A stretch of 15,822 bases of DNA from Acidobacteriota bacterium (lineage in GTDB: Bacteria; Acidobacteriota; Terriglobia; Acidiferrales; 2-02-FULL-67-57), in assembly GCA_016189965.1 (NCBI GenBank), contig JACPRL010000107.1:1-15822 (forward strand), in the 5' to 3' direction. Positions 1-6,677 of this stretch are shown here, in pieces. Below the pieces are notes generated by a model. The model was not told the DNA's origin and ran no database searches. It worked only from the letters and a program-made list of their open reading frames with translations. The position numbers were made by a program, and so were the translations under genes. Within the stretch, counting starts at the first letter, position 1; every line of letters starts with the position of its first letter.

Positions 1-1
1 C

Positions 2-109
2 CGAGCGACCTGCATCCGCCGCCGGCTGCGCCGCGCCGGCATCAATGTCGAACAGCGCGAAAGCTGGTTCTACGAACTCAATCCGAAGGCGTTCGATCGC
101 TGGGCCTGA
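2..109 (+). CDS. C-terminal fragment of an unidentified protein
   Basis: An open frame enters from the left edge and ends at TGA 107-109. The visible 35 residues are very basic at first (RRRLRRAGINVEQRE) and end in WFYELNPKAFDRWA. I do not recognise the family. The position just before a small excisionase-type HTH gene on the same strand (45 bp gap) would fit the end of a DNA-binding or mobile-element gene, but nothing in the fragment proves this. Compositional bias and the aromatic-rich tail look like real protein rather than a shadow frame. The start and most of the gene lie outside the window. Confidence 0.4.
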   Translation, partial: RATCIRRRLRRAGINVEQRESWFYELNPKAFDRWA

Positions 110-154
110 CCCATGCCCGCCGCACTCCGTGCCGGGCGCTGACTCGCGCGCGCC

Positions 155-421
155 ATGCTCGAAGCGGTGCCGAAGAAGTTCCTAAAAGAAAAGCCGAGGA
201 AGCCCACGGTGGCCGAAGAGGTGGCGCTGCTGGCCGCCGATGAGAAGCGTGAGCTGGTGACGCCCGCGCTGGCGGCGCGTCTGCTCGGCAAGTCCACTGA
301 CACCATTTACCGCTGGCTGAACGAAGGCCGGCTCGCCGGCCGCAAGGTGGGCGGCACTTGGGCGATCTACAAAGACTCGGTGATCGAAGAATGGAACGCC
401 GGCCGCGTCGAACGCGAGTGA
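155..421 (+). CDS. Excisionase-family helix-turn-helix DNA-binding protein (HTH_17 / MerR-like)
   Basis: An 88-residue protein. Residues 35-80 form a MerR/excisionase-type winged HTH: LVTPALAARLLGKSTDTIYRWL followed by a wing and the typical GGTWAIYKDSVIEEW ending, in which the last helix starts after the short beta wing. The N-terminal 34 residues are a charged Lys/Glu-rich extension. Such proteins bind DNA as small regulators, recombination directionality factors or antitoxin-like partners; the sequence does not say which. No good Shine-Dalgarno sequence precedes ATG 155, and no in-frame alternative is clearly better. It converges with the RAM-domain gene on the other strand, with 21 bp between the two stops. 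No integrase is visible, so an excisionase role in the strict sense is not supported. Confidence 0.8.
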   Translation: MLEAVPKKFLKEKPRKPTVAEEVALLAADEKRELVTPALAARLLGKSTDTIYRWLNEGRLAGRKVGGTWAIYKDSVIEEWNAGRVERE

Positions 422-442
422 GGGGTGGCCGCCGCGGCGACC

Positions 443-670
443 CTACTCCAGCGCAATGTGGGTGTCGGTATGCTCGACGCCGGGGATTTTCGAGATCTCG
501 TTAAACACCAGGTCGTTCAGCGCGCGCTCGTTGCGCACCTCGACGACGGCGATGATGTCAGGCGTGCCCCAGCAGGGGTCGCACTGGCTGACGCCCTTCA
601 GGCTGGCCAGTTGCTTGGCGACTTCCTTGGCTTTGCCGGCTTTGACGTCGACGAAGACGTAGGCGCGCAT
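443..670 (-). CDS. Stand-alone Lrp/AsnC ligand-binding (RAM) domain protein
   Basis: A 75-residue protein equal in length to the C-terminal RAM domain of Lrp/AsnC regulators, without the N-terminal HTH. The family pattern is visible: MRAYVFVDVKAGKAKEVAKQL (beta1-alpha1), a GVSQCDPCWGTPDIIAVVEV core with the characteristic G-x-x-D turn, and an IPGVEHTDTHIALE terminal strand. RAM domains oligomerise and bind amino acids or other small effectors; stand-alone versions are thought to tune full-length regulators or neighbouring enzymes. GAGGAG lies 8 bases before the ATG. The gene follows the MBL-PilZ gene on the same strand after 79 bp, so co-transcription is possible. The effector cannot be read from the sequence. 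Confidence 0.85.
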   Translation of the reverse strand: MRAYVFVDVKAGKAKEVAKQLASLKGVSQCDPCWGTPDIIAVVEVRNERALNDLVFNEISKIPGVEHTDTHIALE

Positions 671-749
671 CGGGATGCTCCTCGCGGGCGTTAGTCTATC
701 GCAAGCGGAAGCCCGGGGTACATACTAGGGCGCAGGCAGTCGCGGCCCG

Positions 750-2024
750 CTAATCGCTGTGCGGCGGCAATACCTCGCCGCCCGGCGCCTCGGGTTTCTC
801 CCCCTCAGCGCGCGTCGGACTGGTGCCGGACTCGGTGCGCCGGCCGGGGAAATGCACCGCCACCCCGATCCAGTGGCCGTTGGTGGTCTGCGGCTCGGTG
901 CGCAGGACGTAGCCGCGCAGGCGAAACTCCGCCGGGATGAATGGTGTCGGGGCACCCGGACGCACCACTTTGGCGGTGGCCCCGACCTGGAGTGGGATGG
1001 AAATCTCCACCGGCTGATGCGGCGCGTAGCTGCGCGGGCTCAGGAAGTACGCCCCCAGCATGCTGATGTTTTCCAGCCGCCCCACCTCGCGCACCACCAC
1101 ACCGTCCTGCCGCGTCTCGACCTCAACGGGGAGCTGAACGGGCGTGCGCTGGCTGATGCGCGGGCGGCGGTTGCCGAGCTGGATGCCCTCCCGACTGACA
1201 TCCAGTTGCATCCCTTCGGTGGCCGACCAAGTCTGCGGGAAGGCTTGGCGGGCCTGCTCGAGGATGTCGTCGAGCTCTTCGTCGCTGTGCAGCGGCTCGT
1301 GGTGGAACAGCACCAAGTGACGGACTTCCGCGGCGCGCGCCATCCGCACGGCGGCGTCCCAGGAGCCATGGCCCCAGCCGGCTTTCTGAGCGCCGAGCTG
1401 CTCCGGGCGGTACTGGGCATCGGCAATGAGCAGGTCGGCGCCGCGGGCGAACTGCCGCAGGGCGCGGTCGATGTCAGCGTCGCCCGGTTCGTGGTCGCTG
1501 GCATAGACCACAGAAACCCCACCGTGCTCGAGCCGGTAGGCCAGCGAACCCTGCGGGTGGTTGAGCAAGCAGGTGCGGACGCGGACCGGCCCGAGGGTGA
1601 AGTCGCTCTTGACGTCGAGCTCCTGCGTGGGGTAGTCCGCCTTCAGGGCGCTGGTGGTAACGGGAAAGAACGGCCCGTGGAAAAGCGCCTGCAGGATGTC
1701 TTGGAGGCTGACAAAGTCAGCTCCCTGCGGCCGCGGACCGAAGATGTGGATGGCGTTGCCTTGGAAGTAGAGCGGCTCAAAGAAGGGCAAGCCCTGCACG
1801 TGGTCCCAATGATAGTGGGAGAAGAGCAAAGCGGCTTGTAGACCGTTCGGCGGGCTTTCCAGGCAGAGCTGGTGGCCGAGGTCGCGGATGCCGGTGCCGG
1901 CATCGAGAATGATGAGTTGCTCGCCCGCCCGCACTTCCACCGAGGGCGTATTGCCCCCGTAGCGCCAGGTGTGGAAGGCGGGAGTGGGTGTCGAACCGCG
2001 GACGCCCCAAAAGCTGATCTGCAC
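750..2024 (-). CDS. MBL-fold metallo-hydrolase with C-terminal PilZ domain (copy 1)
   Basis: A 424-residue protein. Residues 1-275 are a metallo-beta-lactamase fold of the PhnP/cyclic-phosphodiesterase-like group, starting SFWGVRGSTPTP and RYGGNTPSVEVR. Metal ligands are visible: H70-x-H72-x-D74-H75, H156 (NHPQG), D177 (YASDHEP) and H241/H242. Residues 285-392 are a PilZ domain with R289-x-x-x-R293 and N319-I-S-M-L-G324, the two c-di-GMP-binding signatures (Asn in place of the more usual Asp). The natural substrate is unknown; cyclic phosphodiester hydrolysis is the family guess. I chose GTG 2024 rather than upstream ATGs (2045, 2150) because AAGGAG lies 6 bases before it and the paralogue at 9201 starts at the same residue, also with GTG. 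A consensus sigma70 promoter sits upstream (2150-2178). Confidence 0.9.
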   Translation of the reverse strand: MQISFWGVRGSTPTPAFHTWRYGGNTPSVEVRAGEQLIILDAGTGIRDLGHQLCLESPPNGLQAALLFSHYHWDHVQGLPFFEPLYFQGNAIHIFGPRPQGADFVSLQDILQALFHGPFFPVTTSALKADYPTQELDVKSDFTLGPVRVRTCLLNHPQGSLAYRLEHGGVSVVYASDHEPGDADIDRALRQFARGADLLIADAQYRPEQLGAQKAGWGHGSWDAAVRMARAAEVRHLVLFHHEPLHSDEELDDILEQARQAFPQTWSATEGMQLDVSREGIQLGNRRPRISQRTPVQLPVEVETRQDGVVVREVGRLENISMLGAYFLSPRSYAPHQPVEISIPLQVGATAKVVRPGAPTPFIPAEFRLRGYVLRTEPQTTNGHWIGVAVHFPGRRTESGTSPTRAEGEKPEAPGGEVLPPHSD

Positions 2025-2149
2025 GGTGCTCTCCTTCCCCCGCATCGTGGGGCCTCGCGGCCCCGCCCGGCCGCTTCGCCCGCTTACACCCCGACAGCGG
2101 CGCCCGCCCGTCGCTGACCAGCAAAACAGTGGAGGTGAATGCAGCCGCA

Positions 2150-2178
2150 ATTATAGGGAGCGACTCGAAACAAGTCAA
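2150..2178 (-). promoter_or_regulatory. Sigma70-type promoter for MBL-PilZ copy 1
   Basis: On the minus strand, TTGACT (2178-2173) and a perfect TATAAT (2155-2150) are separated by exactly 17 bp. The predicted transcript starts near 2143, leaving a leader of about 120 nt before GTG 2024. It lies in the gap between the stop of the DUF1264 gene (2217) and the MBL-PilZ start, so the MBL-PilZ gene probably has its own transcript. Confidence 0.7.
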
Positions 2179-2216
2179 GCTCCCGCTCCGGCAGCCGCCG
2201 AGCGTCGCCGCGCCGC

Positions 2217-2765
2217 CTAGGGCTTCATCCGCGGGTCGGCCGGGCCGGCCCCGTCGCTGCGATGCACGTGGCTGACGGCTTGCGGGTACTTCACCTGCCC
2301 GTTGGGCGCCACGGCCCCGTGCGGCCACCACAGGTGGAAGATGATGCCGTCGGTCTGCGCGGCCGCTTCGGCGATTTTCCGGGCTTCCTCCTCGGAGACG
2401 TCGTGGACCTTGACGCGGCCGCTGGCGATTTCGAGCGCATGGTCGTGGTAGTGCTTGTTCCAGATGTCGAGCCGCACGTTCGGCCGCGTCACCGACTTGG
2501 CGATGAAGTATTCGACCTGTACCAGCAGCGCGTTCGGCTCGGTCGATTCGTAAATCAGGCACTCCAGCACTTCCGGCTTCACCGCCTTGCAGTAGTGGTG
2601 GTAGGGGCCCATGACCACGCCTTCCACCACGTGCGGCGCGGTCACGTGGATCGTGTGGCCTTGGGCGGGCGAGGTTGGCTTCATCTCCTCGGCCGGCGTC
2701 AGCGCGCCAAAGCCAAAACAAACACCCAGCACAAACAGGCCGACTCCCCAGAATTTTCCTCTCAT
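2217..2765 (-). CDS. Exported DUF1264 / oil-body-associated-protein-family protein
   Basis: A 182-residue protein. Residues 1-26 are a Sec-type signal peptide (MRGKFWGVGLFVLGVCFGFG core, then ALTPAEE). The mature part carries the DUF1264 pattern: a GPYHHYCK motif, LECLIYES, an NALLVQVEYFIAK segment, DIWNKHYHDHALEIASG, and a late FHLWWPHG. Plant members (OBAP) associate with lipid bodies; bacterial members have no established function, so only the family name is supported. Start ATG 2765 was preferred over an upstream start at 2861 because the signal peptide begins there, a purine-rich AAGGGGGG lies upstream, and the predicted promoter falls inside the longer frame. It is the last gene in a run of minus-strand genes after the lysis-like operon but has its own promoter. 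Confidence 0.8.
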   Translation of the reverse strand: MRGKFWGVGLFVLGVCFGFGALTPAEEMKPTSPAQGHTIHVTAPHVVEGVVMGPYHHYCKAVKPEVLECLIYESTEPNALLVQVEYFIAKSVTRPNVRLDIWNKHYHDHALEIASGRVKVHDVSEEEARKIAEAAAQTDGIIFHLWWPHGAVAPNGQVKYPQAVSHVHRSDGAGPADPRMKP

Positions 2766-2806
2766 CTCTGCCCCCCTTGAAGAATTCCCATCCGGGTTGT
2801 GGCCGC

Positions 2807-2836
2807 TATATAACGAAAGCCTCAGAGGATTGTCAA
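2807..2836 (-). promoter_or_regulatory. Promoter for the DUF1264 gene
   Basis: On the minus strand, a perfect TTGACA (2836-2831) is followed after 17-18 bp by TTATATA (2813-2807). The predicted start is about 35 nt before ATG 2765. The -35 box covers the stop codon (2835-2833) of the upstream membrane-protein gene, so the two transcription units abut. Confidence 0.55.
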
Positions 2837-3363
2837 CGAGGCGGTATGGCCGGGCGGGCACGCCCGCCCGAGGCGCACCCGCGGCGGGCGGATGCCGATT
2901 GGGGTTTGGCGAGGCGCGCCAGGTGGCCGTTCAGGGCGCGGGTGTGAGCTCCGAGAACCTTGTGCAGGGACTCGACGCGGCGGGCGACGTGGTTCAACAG
3001 CACGTCCTGCTCGCGCTGGAAGGTGTTCTCGCGGGTGACGAGCTGCTCGACCGCATGGGCCAAGTTCTGCAGCGCCAGCGCCGTCTCCTGCTGCGCGTCG
3101 ATCAATCGTGGCGCGTAGCGGTCCGCCAGTAGGTAGAGAAAAGAAAACAGCAGCAGCAGGATGACGAACTGCGGCCCCCAGGCCACCACCACGCGCTCCA
3201 GGAGCAGTTGCGCCAGCTCGGGCCGCTGCTCGAGCAGAAAGAAGGCGAGCGCCAGCAAGCCACCCGCGCCGCCGGCGAGCGTCGCTTTGAGATACCGGCG
3301 CCCTGGCGGAGGGTCCGTGGGCGACGGCGCCGGTGCCGCGGGCTGGCTCGATTCTTCGCTCAC
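2833..3363 (-). CDS. Two-TM coiled-coil membrane protein, holin-like position
   Basis: A 176-residue protein. A Pro/Ser-rich N-terminus (residues 1-22) is followed by a first hydrophobic segment (about 27-44, AGGAGGLLALAFFLLEQ), a second (about 58-80, WGPQFVILLLLFSFLYLLA), and a long helical, coiled-coil-like region (about 88-155) with many Gln/Glu/Leu residues. It starts at GTG 3363, overlapping the stop of the preceding gene as GTGA, which points to translational coupling; no separate Shine-Dalgarno sequence is seen. Position and topology after a GH73 enzyme gene suggest a holin or lysis accessory role. This is inference from context, and no named family is recognised. The C-terminal 20 residues are Arg/Ala/Gly-rich and probably unstructured. 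Confidence 0.65.
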   Translation of the reverse strand: MSEESSQPAAPAPSPTDPPPGRRYLKATLAGGAGGLLALAFFLLEQRPELAQLLLERVVVAWGPQFVILLLLFSFLYLLADRYAPRLIDAQQETALALQNLAHAVEQLVTRENTFQREQDVLLNHVARRVESLHKVLGAHTRALNGHLARLAKPQSASARRGCASGGRARPAIPPR

Positions 3364-3566
3364 GGGCGATGCGAAGACGGCGGGTTGGACGCGGCCTGGC
3401 CCTCGCGCAACCGGCGGAGAGCTTCCTCCGGGCTGAGGGCAATCTTGACCGCGTCGAAATCCACCGGGTCATCGTCCTTCAGTGCCGCCACGGCGGCCAG
3501 CACCATCTGCGCGATGAGCTGCAGCAGCTCTGCCCAACTGACTACGTCGCGTTTTGTTACTGCCAT
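3360..3566 (-). CDS. Small 68-aa protein of the lysis-like operon
   Basis: MAVTKRDVVSWAELLQLIAQ begins a 68-residue protein with one amphipathic-to-hydrophobic helix (about 10-30, ending LAAVAAL), an acidic patch DDDPVDFD and a second short helix LSPEEALRRLREG. I do not recognise the family. Start ATG 3566 was chosen over an ATG 18 bases upstream because AAGGAG lies 6 bases before it. The stop overlaps the GTG of the next gene by 4 bases. An 80-bp gap holding a dispersed repeat separates it from the lipoprotein gene. It could be a peripheral membrane or antiholin-like partner, but that is speculation. Confidence 0.6.
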   Translation of the reverse strand: MAVTKRDVVSWAELLQLIAQMVLAAVAALKDDDPVDFDAVKIALSPEEALRRLREGQAASNPPSSHRP

Positions 3567-3589
3567 TCGTGACTCCTTTCTCAATGTCT

Positions 3590-3616
3590 GTCATTCTGAG
3601 CGAAGCGAAGAATCCC
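3590..3616. repeat. Dispersed CATTCTGAGCGAAGCGAAG repeat
   Basis: A copy of the intergenic element beginning GTCATTCTGAGCGAAGCGAA and ending GAATCCC, a pattern I recall from intergenic regions of many bacterial genomes. It sits between two genes of the minus-strand lysis-like operon, so it would be transcribed in that mRNA. Only one copy is seen in this window. Confidence 0.55.
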
Positions 3617-3646
3617 CTTGAGAGGAATCACAAGCGTCGCGCCGGG

Positions 3647-4099
3647 TCAGTCCGCGCGGCCGGCCGACGGGGGGCGCGGCGGGTTGGTCTCGCTGACGGC
3701 CGCGCGTTCGAACGTCTCCAGCAGTACCCGCAGGTCGGCCAGCAGCACCGGTAGCTCGGCCAGCGCGGCCGTCACCTGGCGCTCGATTCGCTCCAGGGCG
3801 TCGCGGGCGTCCGCCCCGCCGGCACGGCGAATTTGCTGGTAGGTTTTCATCAGATCGGCGGCCAGCGTGTGGGCGGCGATGAAGCGGTTGCCGGCCACGG
3901 CGAAGCGGTCCCACTGCTCTTGCGTCAGCCGCCCGGCGAGAAAGGCTCGAGCAGCGTGCTCCTGCAAGAGCTCGTATTCGACCTTAGCCACCTTGAGCGT
4001 GCGGTAGGCGTTGCGCTCGAAGTCGTCGCAGGCCGCCAGCCCCGCGCTCAAGGCCAGCAGCAAAAGAAAGAAAGCGAAGCGAATGTTTTTCACCTTCAT
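3647..4099 (-). CDS. Small helical lipoprotein of the lysis-like operon
   Basis: A 150-residue protein. Residues 1-23 are a lipoprotein signal peptide with lipobox L-A-A-C (Cys24), followed by CDDFERNAYRTLKVAKVEYE and an almost entirely helical mature part (Gln/Glu/Ala/Arg-rich). The D-D after Cys24 could act as a Lol-avoidance signal holding it in the inner membrane, if the host follows the E. coli +2 rule. ATG 4099 is preferred to ATG 4108: GAGGAG is 9 bases before 4099 but touches 4108. That GAGGAG overlaps the GH73 stop, which indicates close coupling. Similar small lipoproteins next to endolysin genes can play spanin-like or accessory roles; no family name is certain. The Pro-rich C-terminus is probably disordered. 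Confidence 0.7.
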   Translation of the reverse strand: MKVKNIRFAFFLLLLALSAGLAACDDFERNAYRTLKVAKVEYELLQEHAARAFLAGRLTQEQWDRFAVAGNRFIAAHTLAADLMKTYQQIRRAGGADARDALERIERQVTAALAELPVLLADLRVLLETFERAAVSETNPPRPPSAGRAD

Positions 4100-4112
4100 C
4101 GTGGTCATCTCC

Positions 4113-4628
4113 TCAGGCAGACTGAAGTGAGAGCTCCTGACCAGGCGCCGTGCCGGCCTCCACGGCCACGTCGTACTGCGTCAGCCGGTAACGGCGAATG
4201 AGCACGGCGAGTTTGTGAGCGTAGCGCGGGTCGGTCGCGTAGCCGCAGCGCTGCAGCTCGACCGCAAAGGCTAAGGGGTTGGCCGCCACCGCTCGTGCCC
4301 GCGCGTAGCGCGGCCGGCTGAGAACGCGGGCGTAGTCTTCCAGGCACTGCTCGTAGCTCGCGTAGTGGGCAAACCGCGCCCGCTCCCGCTGCGGCTGGCC
4401 GCCACGATACTCGGTTGTGGGGTAGACGACGGCCTCGGAGGCGTTCGCGCCCGCGGAGGCTTTGATGCCGAAGAGATTCCGGTGGCGCCGCGCCAGCGCC
4501 GAGCAGCCCCAGTCGGATTCCAGGATGGCCTGCGCCAAGATCACCGAGGCCGGCAGGCCGGTGCGCCCCGCCAGCCCCTGGACCAACGGCGCCAGCTTCC
4601 ACAAGAACCTGTGCTTCTTTTCCGTCAT
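4113..4628 (-). CDS. GH73 glucosaminidase / endolysin-like peptidoglycan hydrolase (FlgJ-type domain)
   Basis: A 171-residue protein that is essentially a single glucosaminidase (GH73) domain. Diagnostic stretches are TGLPASVILAQAILESDWG (catalytic Glu at about residue 37), NLFGIKAS, the TTEYRGG strand, the FAHYASYEQCLEDYARVL motif and the RYAHKLAVLIRRY terminal helix. The family cleaves the beta-1,4 bond after N-acetylglucosamine in peptidoglycan. There is no signal peptide, which is unusual for a housekeeping autolysin but normal for a phage endolysin that leaves through a holin. It is the first gene of a four-gene operon with a lipoprotein and membrane proteins. GAGGAAGGG precedes ATG 4628. 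A FlgJ role is unlikely because there are no flagellar neighbours and no N-terminal rod-cap domain. Confidence 0.88.
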   Translation of the reverse strand: MTEKKHRFLWKLAPLVQGLAGRTGLPASVILAQAILESDWGCSALARRHRNLFGIKASAGANASEAVVYPTTEYRGGQPQRERARFAHYASYEQCLEDYARVLSRPRYARARAVAANPLAFAVELQRCGYATDPRYAHKLAVLIRRYRLTQYDVAVEAGTAPGQELSLQSA

Positions 4629-4860
4629 CCCTTCCTCAAGGCCTCACCGAGATTCCTCACCAAATCTCACCCGCTAGCTCCTGCCTTTTCAATCATTGGC
4701 CTGAAAAATGCGCCCCCCTCCCCCCGGGGGTCAAAACCATCTCCCTGATTCCAAACCACTTAAAGGGCGAGATTCCCTTCCTCTCTCGCTCATCTCCTTC
4801 ATCCCTCACAACTTAGCAGGTGAGATTTCCTCGCCCCTACCTGCTTGCTCTTGTCTTTCC

Positions 4861-4889
4861 GATTTTCGATTTTCGAATTTCGATTTTCG
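4861..4889. repeat. TTTTCGA-unit simple repeat
   Basis: Three GATTTTCG units plus one GAATTTCG unit in tandem within 29 bp, partly palindromic around TTCGAA. It looks like slipped-strand or dispersed intergenic repeat DNA; no function is visible. Confidence 0.6.
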
Positions 4890-4998
4890 TTACCCCACAT
4901 ACTCTGCGCCGCACCTAGCTCCTTTGACCCCGCTCCTCCCATGCCCCACTCTCCTCCCTGCAGCCTCCAGCCTCTAGCATCCAGCTTCCAGAAGTCTA

Positions 4999-5119
4999 CG
5001 GTTTTTGCGGTTTTTGCGGTTTTTGCGGTTGTTTTTTTTCACGAGGGGGTTTTTCGGGCCAAAAAACCCCCTCTTCAGAGAATGAAAAACCGCAACTTCC
5101 GCAAAAACCGCAAAAACCG
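4999..5119. repeat. 121-bp nested inverted repeat built from TTTTTGCGG units
   Basis: The left arm has tandem TTTTTGCGG units (5002-5028). The right arm has the reverse complement CCGCAAAAA units. 4999-5019 pairs perfectly with 5099-5119 (21 bp), 5023-5030 with 5088-5095 (8 bp), and an inner hairpin GAGGGGGTTTTT (5043-5054) with AAAAACCCCCTC (5062-5073) is a perfect 12 bp around a 7-nt loop. The whole can extrude as a cruciform or fold as RNA. It resembles a MITE-like or REP-like mobile palindrome rather than a classical terminator. Confidence 0.8.
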
Positions 5120-5261
5120 CATCCGCCTTTTCGCCATTTCTGGGGGACGGCGAGGAGCGGAAGTAGTAACCTGGGAGGAAGCTCCTATTCGCCGCGAAGC
5201 AACCTTTCCCACCCGCCGCGAATCCGTCTCAAGGACGCTATCCTCGAAAAGGAGGTGCGCC

Positions 5262-5882
5262 ATGATACGGAAGGGACATTTCATACGTAGCAGGAAGCTT
5301 TGGGTTGCGGCTCTGGCACTCGCGTTGGTCGGCGCCTCGGTGGTCGGGGCGTCCTACCTGGTCAAGGCCGAGCCCCTGGTGGTTCCCGCCGGTACGGAAC
5401 TGGCCGTGCGACTCACCACCAGTCTCAGCTCGAGAGCCAATGAGCCAGGCGACGACTTCACCGGGATACTGGATCACCCCGTGGTGGTGGAGGATAAGGT
5501 TGCCATCCCCGCCGGCGCGGAGGTCACCGGTACAGTCGTCGGTGCCGAGGCTTCCGGCCGCTTCAAGGGCACCGGGCGGTTGTTCCTGACCTTGACGGAG
5601 GTCGAGGTGGACGGCGAATCCTACGAGGTCGCCACCACCACCACCGGCCGCCGCGAAGGCAGCAAGCTGAAGCGCAACGTGCTCTTCATCGGCACCGGTG
5701 CCGGGCTGGGCACCTTGATCGGCGGGCTCGCCGGCGGCGGCAAGGGCGCCGCCATCGGCGCCGGCGTGGGCGCGGGCAGTGGCACCGCCACCGCCGCCCT
5801 CACCGGACAGCGGGACATCCGCTACCCGGCCGAAACCCTGCTGCGCTTCCGCCTGAAGGAAGACCTGCTCATCGAGCAGTAA
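5262..5882 (+). CDS. Exported protein with beta-rich domain and glycine zipper
   Basis: A 206-residue protein. Residues 1-30 are a basic, then hydrophobic signal or anchor segment (RKLWVAALALALVGASVVGA). Residues 38-130 look beta-rich: VVPAGTELAVRLTTSLSS, then IPAGAEVTGTVVGAEASGR, then LTEVEVDGESYEV, a layout seen in periplasmic proteins that resemble the TrbI/VirB10 beta domain. Residues 143-180 are a glycine zipper (GTGAGLGTLIGGLAGGGKG onward), which often inserts into or packs against membranes. The end (RYPAETLLRFRLKEDLLIEQ) is another strand pair. A strong AAGGAGGT lies 7 bases before ATG 5262; upstream open frame is repeat DNA. No conjugation genes are nearby, so a type IV secretion role is not supported. 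Likely an envelope protein of unknown function. Confidence 0.75.
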   Translation: MIRKGHFIRSRKLWVAALALALVGASVVGASYLVKAEPLVVPAGTELAVRLTTSLSSRANEPGDDFTGILDHPVVVEDKVAIPAGAEVTGTVVGAEASGRFKGTGRLFLTLTEVEVDGESYEVATTTTGRREGSKLKRNVLFIGTGAGLGTLIGGLAGGGKGAAIGAGVGAGSGTATAALTGQRDIRYPAETLLRFRLKEDLLIEQ

Positions 5883-5900
5883 GGCTTACGGAGCAGACAC

Positions 5901-5922
5901 GGGGCCGGCTCTGGCCGGCCCC
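5901..5922 (+). terminator. Hairpin after the glycine-zipper gene
   Basis: A perfect 9-bp GC stem, GGGGCCGGC (5901-5909) and GCCGGCCCC (5914-5922), with a TCTG loop, starts 18 bp after the stop codon. There is no real T run, only GCTGGTTTC, so it is a probable but not classical intrinsic terminator. It separates this gene from the regulator at 5974. Confidence 0.5.
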
Positions 5923-5973
5923 GCTGGTTTCGGGAAAGTTGCTTCGCCGCCCCAGATGGGCTAGTGTCGCGGA

Positions 5974-6648
5974 ATGCCGCGCACGTCTCGCCAGCGACGC
6001 CCTACCGTCGGGCTGCTCTCGCCCCACCCGCTGGTGCTCGAGGAACTGCAGCACCTGCTCGGTGGCACGCGCTTCCACCTGCGCGCGCGCCGGCTCTTTC
6101 TGGGCCTGCCGCCCCAGACGCGGCGCCTGGCCATCCCCGCGGCCGATTTCTACGTGGTCGACGCGCAGGGACTGCGCACCGCCACCGAGGCGCTGGTGGC
6201 GGGCCTCGCCGAGCGCTTCCCCGCCGCGCGCGTCCTCGTTGTCGGCGAGCACCTCGACGAAGCCTTCGTCTTCCCCCTGCTGCGCCTGGGCGCCAAAGGA
6301 CTGCTGAGCTACGCCGAGCTGCGCCAGCGGCTGCGCCGCGCCCTCGAAGTGGTGGCCGCCGGTGGCTTCTGGGTGCCGCGCACGCTGCTCTCACGCTTCG
6401 TGGACTCGATGCTGCTCGGCCTCCGCGGCCGCCGCAGCATGGCCGCGGCGGCCGGCCTCAGCGCGCGCGAACAGCAGGTCCTCGATGCCCTGCTCGAGAA
6501 CCTCTCCAACAAAGAGATTGCCGGCAAGCTCCACCTCTCCGAGCGCACGGTCAAGTTCCACGTCTCGAACCTGCTCAGCAAGTTCGGCGTGCAGCGCCGC
6601 GCCGACCTCATCCTTGCCTGCCTGCAGGCCGGCGCCGCCGCACGCTGA
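5974..6648 (+). CDS. LuxR/NarL-type response regulator with degenerate receiver domain
   Basis: A 224-residue protein. Residues 160-215 are a LuxR-type HTH: GLSAREQQVLDALLENLSNK, then EIAGKLHLSERTVKFHVSNL, ending in LSKFGVQRRADLI. Residues 10-125 align in length with a receiver domain. The phospho-acceptor position may be D63 (FYVVDAQ), but the acidic pair at the end of beta1 is replaced by SPHP (VGLLSPHP), and the beta5 Lys is absent (GAKGLLSY in place of the usual GAxGYLxK). Phosphorylation is therefore doubtful and this is probably a pseudo-receiver. No Shine-Dalgarno sequence precedes ATG 5974; a weak TTGCTT-17-TAGTGT pair would start transcription at or next to the ATG, so a leaderless mRNA is possible. 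No partner histidine kinase is present. It converges with the Ser/Thr kinase gene. Confidence 0.88.
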   Translation: MPRTSRQRRPTVGLLSPHPLVLEELQHLLGGTRFHLRARRLFLGLPPQTRRLAIPAADFYVVDAQGLRTATEALVAGLAERFPAARVLVVGEHLDEAFVFPLLRLGAKGLLSYAELRQRLRRALEVVAAGGFWVPRTLLSRFVDSMLLGLRGRRSMAAAAGLSAREQQVLDALLENLSNKEIAGKLHLSERTVKFHVSNLLSKFGVQRRADLILACLQAGAAAR

Positions 6649-6677
6649 ACTGCTTGCCCAAGACAAAGGGTATTCAC

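Larger units (their letters stand above)
4629..5261. other. Gene-free, lower-GC intergenic region with repeats
   Basis: About 630 bp with no convincing gene. It is visibly poorer in GC than its neighbours and pyrimidine-rich on the plus strand. It contains several GAGATT-type short repeats (near 4650, 4769 and 4822), including an inverted AAATCTCACC / GGTGAGATTT pair (4662-4671 and 4819-4828), a run of TTTTCGA units, a CTCCAGCCTCTAGCATCCAG low-complexity stretch (about 4961-4991) and the large nested inverted repeat described separately. An open frame runs through part of it but is made of repeats. Confidence 0.7.

Noticed and set aside
759..1841. Open frame of about 360 codons opposite MBL-PilZ copy 1
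   Set aside because: The opposite strand holds the conserved metal site and PilZ motifs, and a paralogue confirms that strand. This frame has no motifs or Shine-Dalgarno sequence.
4999..5119. CRISPR array
   Set aside because: The units are 9 bp with no spacers and are inverted in the second half, so this is a palindromic repeat, not a CRISPR array. No cas genes are present.
4845..5261. Upstream extension of the glycine-zipper protein gene
   Set aside because: The frame is open but encodes repeat-derived sequence (runs such as FAVFAVFAV from the TTTTTGCGG units). The Shine-Dalgarno and signal peptide lie at 5262.
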